DNA from: an uncultured Flavobacteriales bacterium
Lineage (GTDB): Bacteria > Bacteroidota > Bacteroidia > Flavobacteriales_E > Vicingaceae
Assembly: GCA_905479325.1 (NCBI GenBank)
Contig: CAJQLW010000009.1
Location: 24,023 to 88,022, forward strand
Length of the DNA stretch: 64,000 nucleotides
Direction: 5' to 3'
The translations under genes were made by a program, and so were the position numbers. Positions 26,295 to 35,180 of the stretch are shown here, piece by piece; position 1 is the stretch's first letter; each line of letters starts with the position of its first letter. Below the pieces are notes generated by a model. That model did no database searches and had not been told where the DNA came from. It worked only from the letters and a program-made list of their open reading frames with translations.

Positions 26295-26978
26295 TTAAAT
26301 TATTTCCCAATTGATTGCTTCTTTACCTAAACGATTCAAAATAGCGTTGGTTTTGCTAAAGTGGTTGCAACCAAAAAATCCACGATAGGCGGAAAGAGGA
26401 GAAGGGTGTTGACTTATTAAAACAAAATTCCCTTTATTAAGGAGCACTTTTTTTGCTTCTGCTTTTTTACCCCAAAGCAAAAAAATAAGATCTTTATTGA
26501 GGTCACTTAATTCTCCAATGAGGTGATCCGTAAACTTTTCCCAACCTTTATTTTGATGAGATAGGGGAGTGTGTGCTCGAACCGTAAGACAAGTATTGAG
26601 CAGCAAAACCCCTTGTTTGGCCCAGCAGCTTAGGTCCCCGTGCATGGGCTCGGGAATGTCTACATCATTTTTCAATTCCTTAATTATGTTTTTTAGAGAT
26701 GGCGGCAGTTTTAGTCCTTGGTTTACCGAAAAGGCCAATCCGTTTGCTTGGAATTCATTATGGTACGGATCCTGACCTAGAATAACCACCTTAATTTCCT
26801 CAGGTTTTTTATAGTGAAGCGCTGAAAATAAATCTTGTTGAGGAGGGAAAACAGTTTCATTCTTGTATTCAGCTTCCAAAAAAGTCATCAGTTCCACAAA
26901 GTACTCCTTGTTCACCTCACTTGATACTATTTCACTCCAAGAATCGTTCACTACTAAGTTCAAAGGCTTTATTTTCAT
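26295..26978 (-). CDS. ung: Uracil-DNA glycosylase, family 1
   Basis: This 227-aa enzyme removes uracil from DNA at the start of base-excision repair. VVILGQDPYHNE holds the catalytic Asp (residue 70), LLLNTCLTVR the uracil-binding Asn, FLLWGKKAE the next block, and SQHPSPLSAYRGFFGCNHF the minor-groove intercalation loop with its conserved His (about 190). Length is typical. It heads a tight minus-strand run down to 18032. Confidence 0.96.
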   Translation of the reverse strand: MKIKPLNLVVNDSWSEIVSSEVNKEYFVELMTFLEAEYKNETVFPPQQDLFSALHYKKPEEIKVVILGQDPYHNEFQANGLAFSVNQGLKLPPSLKNIIKELKNDVDIPEPMHGDLSCWAKQGVLLLNTCLTVRAHTPLSHQNKGWEKFTDHLIGELSDLNKDLIFLLWGKKAEAKKVLLNKGNFVLISQHPSPLSAYRGFFGCNHFSKTNAILNRLGKEAINWEII

Positions 26979-27056
26979 AATGGTTTATTACTTGGTTGTG
27001 AATAAAGTATTGTTAACAAATTTCCGCAAAAGAACCAAAAGCTGCCTTGCTTTAGT

Positions 27057-27064
27057 TATTTTTG
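27057..27064 (+). promoter_or_regulatory. -7 box TATTTTTG upstream of the small lipoprotein/ytxJ pair
   Basis: This is an exact TAnnTTTG match, 24 bases before ATG 27088. A leader of about 17 bases would follow. No -33 TTG at standard spacing is seen. Confidence 0.45.
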
Positions 27065-27087
27065 TGGTAAATAATTAACCGTAAAGT

Positions 27088-27213
27088 ATGAAAAAGGTAG
27101 CAGTAGCTTTGGTAGTTGTATTTGCAGCTTCATTATTATTCTCTTGTAAATCATCTCATAGATGCGCAGCATACAGCAAAGCAGATGTTAAAACTGTTCA
27201 GAACCCGTCCTAA
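27088..27213 (+). CDS. 41-residue lipoprotein overlapping ytxJ
   Basis: The peptide starts MKKVAVALVVVFAASLLFSC and then has 21 residues including HRCAAYSKADVK. The Cys at residue 20 sits in a lipobox (LLFSC), so a lipid-anchored mature peptide of about 22 residues is predicted. The -7 box upstream and an ATG with typical spacing support expression. Its last 29 bases overlap the ytxJ start in another frame, which suggests translational coupling. Function is unknown; I recall similar tiny lipoproteins in other Bacteroidota. Confidence 0.65.
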   Translation: MKKVAVALVVVFAASLLFSCKSSHRCAAYSKADVKTVQNPS

Positions 27214-27541
27214 ATTGAATTGGCTTCACATTGAATCTGAAACAGACTTGCAAAATGCATTGTCTGCGGACGGTAAGGTCGCTCTATTTAAGCATTCAAC
27301 TAGATGTCCTGTAAGTTCAATGGCAAAAAACAGGCTTGAAAACGGATGGGAAAAAGAAGTGAGCCACATTCCTATTTACTTTCTTGATTTAATTCAATAC
27401 CGAGAGTTAAGCAACAAAATTGCAGAGGTTCTTGGTGTTGAGCACGCATCTCCTCAATTAATTGTTATAGAAAATGGAACTGTCCTCTACGATGCTTCTC
27501 ATCACATGATTCAACCCAGTGAGATTTCTAAACACATTTAA
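27185..27541 (+). CDS. ytxJ: Bacillithiol-system redox-active protein YtxJ
   Basis: This 118-aa thioredoxin-like monothiol protein has KHSTRCPVSSMAKNRLE with the active Cys at residue 41. The YFLDLIQYRELSNKIAEVLGVEHASPQLIVI half carries the cis-Pro (SPQ). The family is predicted to act on bacillithiolated proteins. I chose ATG 27185 because homologues, as I recall, begin close to this point; the frame upstream of it overlaps the lipoprotein gene and encodes nothing convincing. It depends on the upstream small gene for its promoter. Confidence 0.88.
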   Translation: MLKLFRTRPKLNWLHIESETDLQNALSADGKVALFKHSTRCPVSSMAKNRLENGWEKEVSHIPIYFLDLIQYRELSNKIAEVLGVEHASPQLIVIENGTVLYDASHHMIQPSEISKHI

Positions 27542-27681
27542 CAAAAGCGCTAACTTCCATTGCTTCTCATAACAAGTTCATTAAAAATCTCGTATTCTTT
27601 TTGTGTTGGTTTAAAATCTAAGCTTAACACTTATTGGTATACTTATATTGGTTAGCACCGTCTCGTTATATATTGTATTGC

Positions 27682-27689
27682 TAAATTTG
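27682..27689 (+). promoter_or_regulatory. -7 box TAAATTTG, nearly leaderless TTG-start gene
   Basis: This is an exact TAnnTTTG match ending 17 bases before the TTG start at 27706, so the transcript would have a leader of about 10 bases. Confidence 0.45.
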
Positions 27690-27705
27690 TGAAAAAGGTT
27701 TTTCG

Positions 27706-28461
27706 TTGAAGAAGTTATTTCACACATTCGTAGTTTATCTGTTCCTACTTTCGTATTGTATAGAAGTAAGTGGACAAGAAACTATTTTTGAAGAGAATAC
27801 AACCATCTTTAAAACCGAACAATCTTTTGGTGTAGGGATGCACACCAATGGATTTCAGGCAACGTATAGATACGGGAAATACTTATCTGGTTTTACCAAA
27901 CGTATTTTTGAGATAGAGGTTGCCAATATCAAACACCCAAGAGAAATTAAAAGTATCTATCCATTTGAAGAAGATGTACGAGGGTATATTTTTGGAAAAA
28001 TGAATGCGTTTTTTGCAATTCGCCCATCAATTGGCTTTCAAAAAATAATTTTTCCCAAGCAATCCATCAAGGGAGTTTCAATAACATCGTTATTTCAGTT
28101 TGGACCTTCATTAGGATTAGCAAAGCCGGTTTACCTAAACATTATCCAAGAAGAGTCGATTATAACTAGAATCGTTTCTAAAGAACGCTACGACCCGGTA
28201 AAACACAATACCAACAATATTTATAGTCGATCTTCTTTTTTTAATGGATTAGGAGAAACTAACTTTTATCCGGGGATATTCGCAAAGGTAGGCTTGCATT
28301 TTGATTACGGTGACGAGCGTGAATTAATTAAATCGGCAGAGGTAGGGTTTAAAATTGATGCTTACTTGGAAAAAATACCAATACTTGCTTTTGCCGAGAA
28401 TAGGCAATTTTACCCCAATTTATATCTTGCAATATTTTTTGGCTCGCGAAGTGTTGAATAA
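27706..28461 (+). CDS. Secreted protein, possible outer-membrane barrel, unknown
   Basis: This 251-aa protein starts with TTG. The N-terminus is a signal peptide (FHTFVVYLFLLSYCIEVSGQ). The rest alternates short amphipathic strands (FGVGMHTNGFQATYRYG, GIFAKVGLHFDYG, YPNLYLAIFFGSRSVE), as in small beta-barrels. No catalytic motif is seen. It is monocistronic, with its own -7 box. An upstream GTG (27690) is in another frame and runs into a stop, so TTG is the only good start. The family is not recognised. Confidence 0.65.
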   Translation: MKKLFHTFVVYLFLLSYCIEVSGQETIFEENTTIFKTEQSFGVGMHTNGFQATYRYGKYLSGFTKRIFEIEVANIKHPREIKSIYPFEEDVRGYIFGKMNAFFAIRPSIGFQKIIFPKQSIKGVSITSLFQFGPSLGLAKPVYLNIIQEESIITRIVSKERYDPVKHNTNNIYSRSSFFNGLGETNFYPGIFAKVGLHFDYGDERELIKSAEVGFKIDAYLEKIPILAFAENRQFYPNLYLAIFFGSRSVE

Positions 28462-28604
28462 TTTTTTGAACACGAGGCAACAAAATAGAAGCTTAGGTTG
28501 TCTATTAGACAAGAACTGATAATATTTAAAGGTCTGGTTTTACGATATGATTTTATTCGTAAATTGTGAAACTTAACTGTAGTTTAATTTTAATATATAA
28601 CACT

Positions 28605-31600
28605 ATGAATATCAAAAAGATTACTCTTTTGGCTGCCGCATGTCTGAGCGCTGTTGCAGGTATTTTCTTACTAAATTCCTCTCCTAAAGAGCAGTATTTC
28701 CCAAGAGCTGAAACTGCGTTTCGAGCACAGGAGCAGATCGCTTCTGGTTACTTAGAATACATGGAGTCAATCCGAAATAACAGAGCAACAGGTACAATTT
28801 CAACTTCAGAGGTAAATGCCGCTTTAAAGCAAGCTTCTAAATTAAAAAGCGGGAATAAAGCATTGAATTTGACTTGGAACTTCAAAGGGCCTGACAATGT
28901 TGGAGGAAGAACTAGAGCCATAGTAATTGATATTGCAGACACAAATCATATTTACGCTGGTGCAGTTTCAGGTGGTGTTTGGGAATCATTTGATGGTGGT
29001 TTAAGTTGGAGTGCATACGATGAGGATTTTAAAATTCAGAACGTTGCTGCAATGGCTCAGGCTCCCAATGGAGATGTTTATGTGGGAACAGGTCCAATTT
29101 TTGATGGTATTCCAAATAGCAAAGGTATGAGATCAGCCTTTGTCGGTAATGGTCTTTGGAAGCTTACGGGCAACGGAAATTCAGATTTAATTGTAGGTCC
29201 TTCTGCAGAGTTTAATGCAGGAGTCGAATGGTCAACTATGGCAGAGATTGCAATAGATCCTAACAATTCGCAACGTATTTTCGTCGCAATGAATAGAGGG
29301 TTGAGAGAATCTACAGATGGTGGGCAAACTTGGACAAACCCTCTCGGTATAACATCAACGGCACAGGACGTGCACATTACTGCCGATGGTAAAATTGCGG
29401 TTTCGTTTGCAGGTTCAATCTATGTGTCTCAGGATAACGGGCAAACATGGAACTCGCCAACTTTACCTGGAAAAAGAACTACAAATAGAATCGAATTGGC
29501 AATTGCTCCTTCAAATTCTAACATCATGTATGCTGCTGCTTCGGGAACAGGTTGTACTGAGGGAGTTTATCGTTCAAGAGATGGAGGATTAAACTGGGAA
29601 AAACTACAGAATACCCAAAATTATATGGGTAATCCTGTTCAGTGTCAAGGAACTTGGAACAATACAATTGCAGTTTATCCAAATGATCCTGGTAAAATTG
29701 TAGTTGGAGGTGTAACCATGTTTCAATGGAGACAAAGTTCAGTTGACCCTGCACCTGTGCAAGGAGAGTGGAAAGTGATAGCTACCACGAATCAGTTTTT
29801 TGGCAACGGATCAAGAAACCCGTTTTATGTTCATGCAGACAAGCATTTCTTTAGATTTCACCCGACTAATTCTAATAAATTATACATTGGATCAGATGGG
29901 GGAATTGGTTTTTCAGACAACATGAATGATTTGCAACCAACCTATGGTCAGTATAATTTAGGTTATAATGTAACACAATTTTATGACATCGGAATTGGTC
30001 CACGAGGAACAGTTGCCGGAGGTACTCAGGATAATGGTACTCAATTAGTAGGTTTAAATTTTAACACAGGTAAGAGTGCTGTTTCTGTGAGAGGTGGAGA
30101 TGGATTTGATACGGAACTTTTCATGATTAATCCTGAATTAGGTTTGGCTTCATTGTATTTCGGAGATGTAACAAGAGTTCAGGGAATAGGAACAACATTA
30201 GGAGGGTCTACCTTTAACAATGCCGGTATTTACAGTGGGACATTGGATGCTCTTTGTAACGCTGGGGGTAATTCATTTAGAGAATGTTCAAACGTATTTT
30301 ATACAACCATTGCAAAATGGGAATCATTCAACCACGAGGCTACAAAAGATTCAGTAGTAGTTAGAGACTCTAAGTCTACTCTACCTCCTTTGGCCGCGAA
30401 TACAATTATTAATTATGCGAGTAAAAATAACAGGTTGCCTTTAACAGATTCTCTGCCAACGGTTACCTTTCCTAAAGATACTACTACGATCGTTCCCAAT
30501 AGCGCAGACGATACACTTAGAATTGCTATTGATACCACTACCAAAATAGTAACGTTTGTGAATGCTTTCGATACGATTACGGTTGATGAGAATAACATGA
30601 CGATTGAAATTAGATACAGAGGTAAAAGTCCTGACAACTTTAGTTTTACATATGATAATCCTGTTTTTTACAACAATTTATTTCATAATGACTTATTAAG
30701 AGCGGCAACTCCAAGATTACCCCTTAGTATTACAGTAGAACAAGATCCATTTGGAGGTAATACCGAGGTGGTTTACATTGACCCACAAGTTAAATTTAAT
30801 TACGAATTTGAGTTTCCTGATAAGGTTCAAAGCACTGTTGCGTTGTTCAATGTAAGAGGAAATTTAAGTGCCGCTGAACGTCATGTATGGATTTCTAAAG
30901 ATGTTCAGAAAGGTAGTTCAGTAACTGAGCCAAGATGGATTAAGGTTGCGGGTGACTTATCTAACACTATAGGTGGTCCAAGAGGTTCTTCGCGAACACC
31001 AGCTCAAGTTGGGAATGCGCAGAATGCCACGATATCAGCAGCATTTTCGAGTGATGGAGATATGTTGTTTTATGGTACGACCGACGGCGAATTGTATAGA
31101 ATTGATAGTTTGAATTCGATTGATTTGAGCCAAATTGATGTTTCATTGCCGAATAATTATACCATGGAAAATATAACTGCTCATCGAAAAATAGGTGACT
31201 TTGGAAGTAGAGCGGTTACTGGTATAGCAGTTGATCCAAACAATGATGATAACGTAATTGTAACTCTTGGAAACTATGGTTCTACTCAATATGTTCAGAG
31301 ATCTACCAATGCTACTGCTGTATCTGGAGTTCAGTTTGTGAATATCTCTGGAGCTGGGAATAATAAATTACCCGACTCTCCGGTATACGAAGCTATTATT
31401 GATTTTAGAGACAGTAACAAAGTTATTATTGGTACGGAGCTAGGTGTTTTTGCAACGGACAATGCGTTCACTACAAATACAGCTTCAGACAATGGGTCAA
31501 CCGTAATAGATGTTCAGTGGACTGAAGAAAATACAGGTTTGGGAAGAGCGCCAGTAATGGCAGTGAAGCAAATGACATTTGGATGGGCTGAAGGAGCTAT

Positions 31601-31970
31601 AAATCAAGGTAAGGTGTACATTGGAACGCACGGAAGAGGTATTTTTGAAGCTGACCAATTGGTAGGTGTTCGAGAAAATACAATTGCATCAGAGGATAAA
31701 AAATCTGGGAAAGATAATTTGGTAATTTATCCAAACCCTGCTAGAGAGAATTTGTCAATTGAGATTGACAACTATAACTCAAGCACAGATGTAGTAAATG
31801 TTCAAATTTTTAGTGTAACAGGTAAGTTGGTGAGAGAGTTGAGACCTTCTATTCTTCAAGGTTCACGAAATGCGTTGAAAATTAATATAGAAGACCTTGA
31901 TAATGGAACCTATATAATTAGAGCAATTGTGAATGGAGTGCCAACAACAGGTAAATTCATTAAACAATAA
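28605..31970 (+). CDS. Large T9SS-secreted beta-propeller (sortilin/BNR-like) protein
   Basis: This 1121-aa protein has an N-terminal signal (MNIKKITLLAAACLSAVAG). Repeated BNR/Asp-box motifs follow, such as SFDGGLSWS, STDGGQTW, SQDNGQTW and SRDGGLNWE, forming one or two propellers (about 75-480 and 780-1000). An Asp/Thr-rich middle segment has no clear repeats. A type A T9SS sorting domain ends the protein (about 1035-1121: NLVIYPNPARENLSIEI, GKLVREL, GTYIIRA, FIKQ). It should be exported by the type IX system and attached to the surface. Catalytic activity is not evident. ATG 28605 was chosen for the signal peptide. A strong terminator follows. Confidence 0.85.
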   Translation: MNIKKITLLAAACLSAVAGIFLLNSSPKEQYFPRAETAFRAQEQIASGYLEYMESIRNNRATGTISTSEVNAALKQASKLKSGNKALNLTWNFKGPDNVGGRTRAIVIDIADTNHIYAGAVSGGVWESFDGGLSWSAYDEDFKIQNVAAMAQAPNGDVYVGTGPIFDGIPNSKGMRSAFVGNGLWKLTGNGNSDLIVGPSAEFNAGVEWSTMAEIAIDPNNSQRIFVAMNRGLRESTDGGQTWTNPLGITSTAQDVHITADGKIAVSFAGSIYVSQDNGQTWNSPTLPGKRTTNRIELAIAPSNSNIMYAAASGTGCTEGVYRSRDGGLNWEKLQNTQNYMGNPVQCQGTWNNTIAVYPNDPGKIVVGGVTMFQWRQSSVDPAPVQGEWKVIATTNQFFGNGSRNPFYVHADKHFFRFHPTNSNKLYIGSDGGIGFSDNMNDLQPTYGQYNLGYNVTQFYDIGIGPRGTVAGGTQDNGTQLVGLNFNTGKSAVSVRGGDGFDTELFMINPELGLASLYFGDVTRVQGIGTTLGGSTFNNAGIYSGTLDALCNAGGNSFRECSNVFYTTIAKWESFNHEATKDSVVVRDSKSTLPPLAANTIINYASKNNRLPLTDSLPTVTFPKDTTTIVPNSADDTLRIAIDTTTKIVTFVNAFDTITVDENNMTIEIRYRGKSPDNFSFTYDNPVFYNNLFHNDLLRAATPRLPLSITVEQDPFGGNTEVVYIDPQVKFNYEFEFPDKVQSTVALFNVRGNLSAAERHVWISKDVQKGSSVTEPRWIKVAGDLSNTIGGPRGSSRTPAQVGNAQNATISAAFSSDGDMLFYGTTDGELYRIDSLNSIDLSQIDVSLPNNYTMENITAHRKIGDFGSRAVTGIAVDPNNDDNVIVTLGNYGSTQYVQRSTNATAVSGVQFVNISGAGNNKLPDSPVYEAIIDFRDSNKVIIGTELGVFATDNAFTTNTASDNGSTVIDVQWTEENTGLGRAPVMAVKQMTFGWAEGAINQGKVYIGTHGRGIFEADQLVGVRENTIASEDKKSGKDNLVIYPNPARENLSIEIDNYNSSTDVVNVQIFSVTGKLVRELRPSILQGSRNALKINIEDLDNGTYIIRAIVNGVPTTGKFIKQ

Positions 31971-31991
31971 ATAATAGAATTTAAATAAGTT

Positions 31992-32022
31992 AAGGGACTG
32001 TTGAAAAACAGTCCCTTTTTTT
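31992..32022 (+). terminator. Strong intrinsic terminator
   Basis: AAGGGACTGTT pairs with AACAGTCCCTT around a GAAA tetraloop (11 bp), followed by a T run (32016-32022). It ends the T9SS propeller gene and isolates it from carB. Confidence 0.93.
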
Positions 32023-32067
32023 GTATAATTTTTTTTCTTTAGACTTCTTAACTCTTGCAGGTAATAC

Positions 32068-32075
32068 TATCTTCG
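32068..32075 (+). promoter_or_regulatory. -7-like box TATCTTCG before carB
   Basis: It differs from TAnnTTTG by one base and lies 19 bases before the carB ATG, downstream of the terminator. This fits a short-leader promoter. Confidence 0.35.
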
Positions 32076-32094
32076 CACACCAAAAACTACACTC

Positions 32095-34911
32095 ATGCCA
32101 AAAGATTTATCCATTAAACACACCTTAATAATTGGGAGTGGTCCAATCGTTATCGGTCAAGCATGTGAATTTGATTATTCAGGTTCACAAGCAGCGCGTT
32201 CACTTCGGGAAGAGGGAATTAAAGTGAGTTTGATTAACTCAAACCCTGCAACCATAATGACAGACCCTGTTATGGCAGATCATGTTTATTTGGAGCCGTT
32301 AAATGCAAAATCAATAGAGAAAATCTTAACCGAACATCCGGATATTGATACGGTACTGCCAACAATGGGAGGTCAGACGGCATTGAATTTGGCAATAGAG
32401 TGTGATGAATTAGGATTGTGGGAGAAGTTCGGCGTTAGAATGGTTGGTGTAGATATTGATGCCATAAACATAACTGAAGATAGAGAGAAATTCAGGGAGT
32501 TGATGCTCAAAATAGGAGTAGGTATGGCTCCACAAAAGAAAGCAAACTCATTTTTAGAAGGCAAAAATTTTGCTCAGGAAATTGGCTTTCCACTTGTAAT
32601 ACGCCCTTCATTTACTTTGGGGGGAACGGGAGCGTCTTTCGTTCATACGGCAGAAGAATTTGACAAGCTTCTTACAAGAGGTCTTCATGCCTCGCCCATT
32701 CACGAAGTAATGATTGATAAAGCTGTATTGGGTTGGAAAGAATATGAGCTGGAGTTACTAAGAGATTCAAACGATAATGTAATTATTATTTGTTCCATTG
32801 AGAATATGGATCCTATGGGAATCCATACGGGAGATTCTATAACGGTTGCTCCTGCAATGACCTTGTCAGACACAACGTATCAAAAAATGCGTGATATGGC
32901 CATTCATATGATGCGTTCCATTGGCGACTTTGCAGGGGGCTGTAATGTTCAATTCGCTGTAAGTAATGATGAGAAAGAAGATATAATTGCGATTGAGATT
33001 AATCCAAGAGTATCTCGTTCTTCAGCGTTGGCGTCAAAAGCAACAGGGTATCCAATTGCTAAAATTGCCGCTAAATTGGCAATCGGTTATCATTTAGATG
33101 AGTTGAAAAATCAAATTACAAAAACGACTTCTGCTTATCATGAACCAACATTGGATTATGTTATTGTTAAAATTCCTCGATGGAACTTTGACAAGTTTGA
33201 CAGTCCCGAAAAAACACTTGGACTTCAGATGAAATCCGTAGGTGAAGTAATGGGCATTGGTCGTTCTTTCCAAGAGGCATTGCAAAAGGCAACGCAATCC
33301 TTGGAGATTAAAAGAAATGGTTTAGGAGCAGACGGAAAGGAACTTAAAAATCAAGAGCAGATTCTACACAGTTTAAAAAATCCAAGTTGGAATAGACTGT
33401 TTCACTTATACGATGCAATTAAATTGGGTATTCCTCTTTCTACAATTTATAAAGCGACATTAATTGACATGTGGTTTTTAAAGCAAATTGAAGAGTTAAT
33501 AGCTCTAGAAGTTGAAATTCAGCGGTTTTCTTTGAAAGATTTGCCAAAGGATTTACTGATGGAAGCGAAACAAAAAGGGTATGCCGATCGCCAAATTGCA
33601 CACCTGTTGAATTGTTTAGAGAGTGAAGTGTATTCGTTAAGAGAGGAGTATAAAATTAACAGAGTGTATAAGTTAGTAGATACTTGTGCTGCTGAATTTG
33701 AAGCTAAAACACCTTATTACTACAGTACATTCGAAGATGAAAATGAGTCAATTGTTTCTGACAAGAAGAAGATTATTGTTTTAGGTTCAGGTCCAAATAG
33801 AATTGGGCAAGGAATTGAATTCGACTATTGCTGTGTACATGGTATAATGGCAGCTAAAGAAATGGGCTATGAAACAATTATGATTAATTGTAACCCAGAA
33901 ACGGTGAGTACCGATTTTGATACTGCCGATAAACTCTACTTTGAGCCTGTTTTTTGGGAACATATATACGATATCATTAAGCATGAGAAACCGGAAGGTG
34001 TAATCGTTCAGCTTGGAGGCCAAACAGCCTTGAAATTGGCTGAAAAACTTGATCGATATGGAATAAAGATTATTGGAACGAGTTATCAAGCGTTAGATTT
34101 AGCTGAGGATAGAGGAAGTTTCTCGGATTTATTGAAAGCGAACGACATTCCCTATCCGAAATATGGTTCAATTGAAACAGCCGATGAGGCATTAGAATTG
34201 AGCAAGGAAATAGGCTTCCCGTTATTAGTTCGACCTTCTTATGTTCTTGGAGGACAGGGAATGAAGATTGTGATTAACGAGACAGAATTGGAAGAGCATG
34301 TTATAGATATCATGAAGGACCTGCCTGGAAATAAGATATTATTAGATCATTTCTTATCAGGAGCGATTGAAGCAGAAGCAGATGCAATATGTGATGGTGA
34401 GGATGTTCACATAGTAGGAATAATGGAACATATCGAGCCAGCAGGAATTCATTCAGGCGACTCATATGCAGTTCTTCCCTCATTCGATTTAAGCGATCAT
34501 GTTCTGTCAAAAATTGAGGAGTATACGCGAAAAATAGCGTTAGCGTTGAGAACGCAAGGATTGATTAATATTCAATTTGCCATTAAGAACGAAGAGGTTT
34601 ACATTATTGAAGCAAATCCAAGAGCATCAAGGACCGTTCCTTTTATATCAAAAGCTTACCGAGAACCATATGTAAACTATGCTACTAAGGTAATGTTAGG
34701 TGCCAAACTGAAAGATTTTACATTTAATCCTCATAAAGAAGGTTATGCGATAAAGATCCCTGTTTTCTCGTTCGATAAGTTTCCAAATGTAAATAAGGAA
34801 TTAGGTCCTGAAATGAAATCGACGGGAGAAGCAATTCAATTCATAAAAGATCTAAAAGACCCGTTTTTTAGAGAGATATATTCTGAAAGAAACTTGTACC
34901 TTAGCAAGTAA
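32095..34911 (+). CDS. carB: Carbamoyl-phosphate synthase large subunit, short form
   Basis: This 938-aa protein makes carbamoyl phosphate from bicarbonate, ammonia and two ATP for arginine and pyrimidines. Two ATP-grasp halves are clear: GSGPIVIGQACEFDYSG...PSFTLGGTGASF and GSGPNRIGQGIEFDYC...PSYVLGGQGM, each with an INPR/EANPRASR metal site. It ends just after GPEMKSTGEAIQF. E. coli CarB is about 1073 aa, so the C-terminal MGS-like allosteric domain (UMP/ornithine binding) is absent. Short forms occur in Bacteroidota as far as I recall. carA is not in the window. DUF4834 starts 2 bases after its stop. Confidence 0.95.
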   Translation: MPKDLSIKHTLIIGSGPIVIGQACEFDYSGSQAARSLREEGIKVSLINSNPATIMTDPVMADHVYLEPLNAKSIEKILTEHPDIDTVLPTMGGQTALNLAIECDELGLWEKFGVRMVGVDIDAINITEDREKFRELMLKIGVGMAPQKKANSFLEGKNFAQEIGFPLVIRPSFTLGGTGASFVHTAEEFDKLLTRGLHASPIHEVMIDKAVLGWKEYELELLRDSNDNVIIICSIENMDPMGIHTGDSITVAPAMTLSDTTYQKMRDMAIHMMRSIGDFAGGCNVQFAVSNDEKEDIIAIEINPRVSRSSALASKATGYPIAKIAAKLAIGYHLDELKNQITKTTSAYHEPTLDYVIVKIPRWNFDKFDSPEKTLGLQMKSVGEVMGIGRSFQEALQKATQSLEIKRNGLGADGKELKNQEQILHSLKNPSWNRLFHLYDAIKLGIPLSTIYKATLIDMWFLKQIEELIALEVEIQRFSLKDLPKDLLMEAKQKGYADRQIAHLLNCLESEVYSLREEYKINRVYKLVDTCAAEFEAKTPYYYSTFEDENESIVSDKKKIIVLGSGPNRIGQGIEFDYCCVHGIMAAKEMGYETIMINCNPETVSTDFDTADKLYFEPVFWEHIYDIIKHEKPEGVIVQLGGQTALKLAEKLDRYGIKIIGTSYQALDLAEDRGSFSDLLKANDIPYPKYGSIETADEALELSKEIGFPLLVRPSYVLGGQGMKIVINETELEEHVIDIMKDLPGNKILLDHFLSGAIEAEADAICDGEDVHIVGIMEHIEPAGIHSGDSYAVLPSFDLSDHVLSKIEEYTRKIALALRTQGLINIQFAIKNEEVYIIEANPRASRTVPFISKAYREPYVNYATKVMLGAKLKDFTFNPHKEGYAIKIPVFSFDKFPNVNKELGPEMKSTGEAIQFIKDLKDPFFREIYSERNLYLSK

Positions 34912-34913
34912 TA

Positions 34914-35171
34914 ATGATTTTTGAAGCGGGGCCTGTAACTTTTTTAAGGACAATTTTAATAATTGTCTTGGTTTACTATGCAGTTAAGTATTTGTTTAAA
35001 CTGCTACTTCCTTTTTTATTGAAAAAGTTTATGCAAAAGCAGCAAGAAAAGTTTCATCAAACAAATTCTAACACAACGAATCATAATCAAAGCTCTGCTG
35101 AACCTAAAAAAGATTCAAATGAGAAAAAAGATACTCTTGGTGAGTATGTAGATTATGAAGAAGTAGAGTAA
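34914..35171 (+). CDS. DUF4834-family small membrane protein
   Basis: This 85-aa protein has one N-terminal membrane helix (about 9-30: TFLRTILIIVLVYYAVKYLF), then a basic stretch, an Asn/Ser-rich linker and an acidic end (GEYVDYEEVE). The size, helix and tail match DUF4834, which in Bacteroidota is often next to YfhO, as here (9-base gap). Role unknown. Confidence 0.78.
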   Translation: MIFEAGPVTFLRTILIIVLVYYAVKYLFKLLLPFLLKKFMQKQQEKFHQTNSNTTNHNQSSAEPKKDSNEKKDTLGEYVDYEEVE

Positions 35172-35180
35172 TACCTAGTT

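Noticed and set aside
26275..26310. Upstream ATG 26310 for the Omp85 protein
   Set aside because: It overlaps ung and would bury the signal peptide 12 residues inside the protein.
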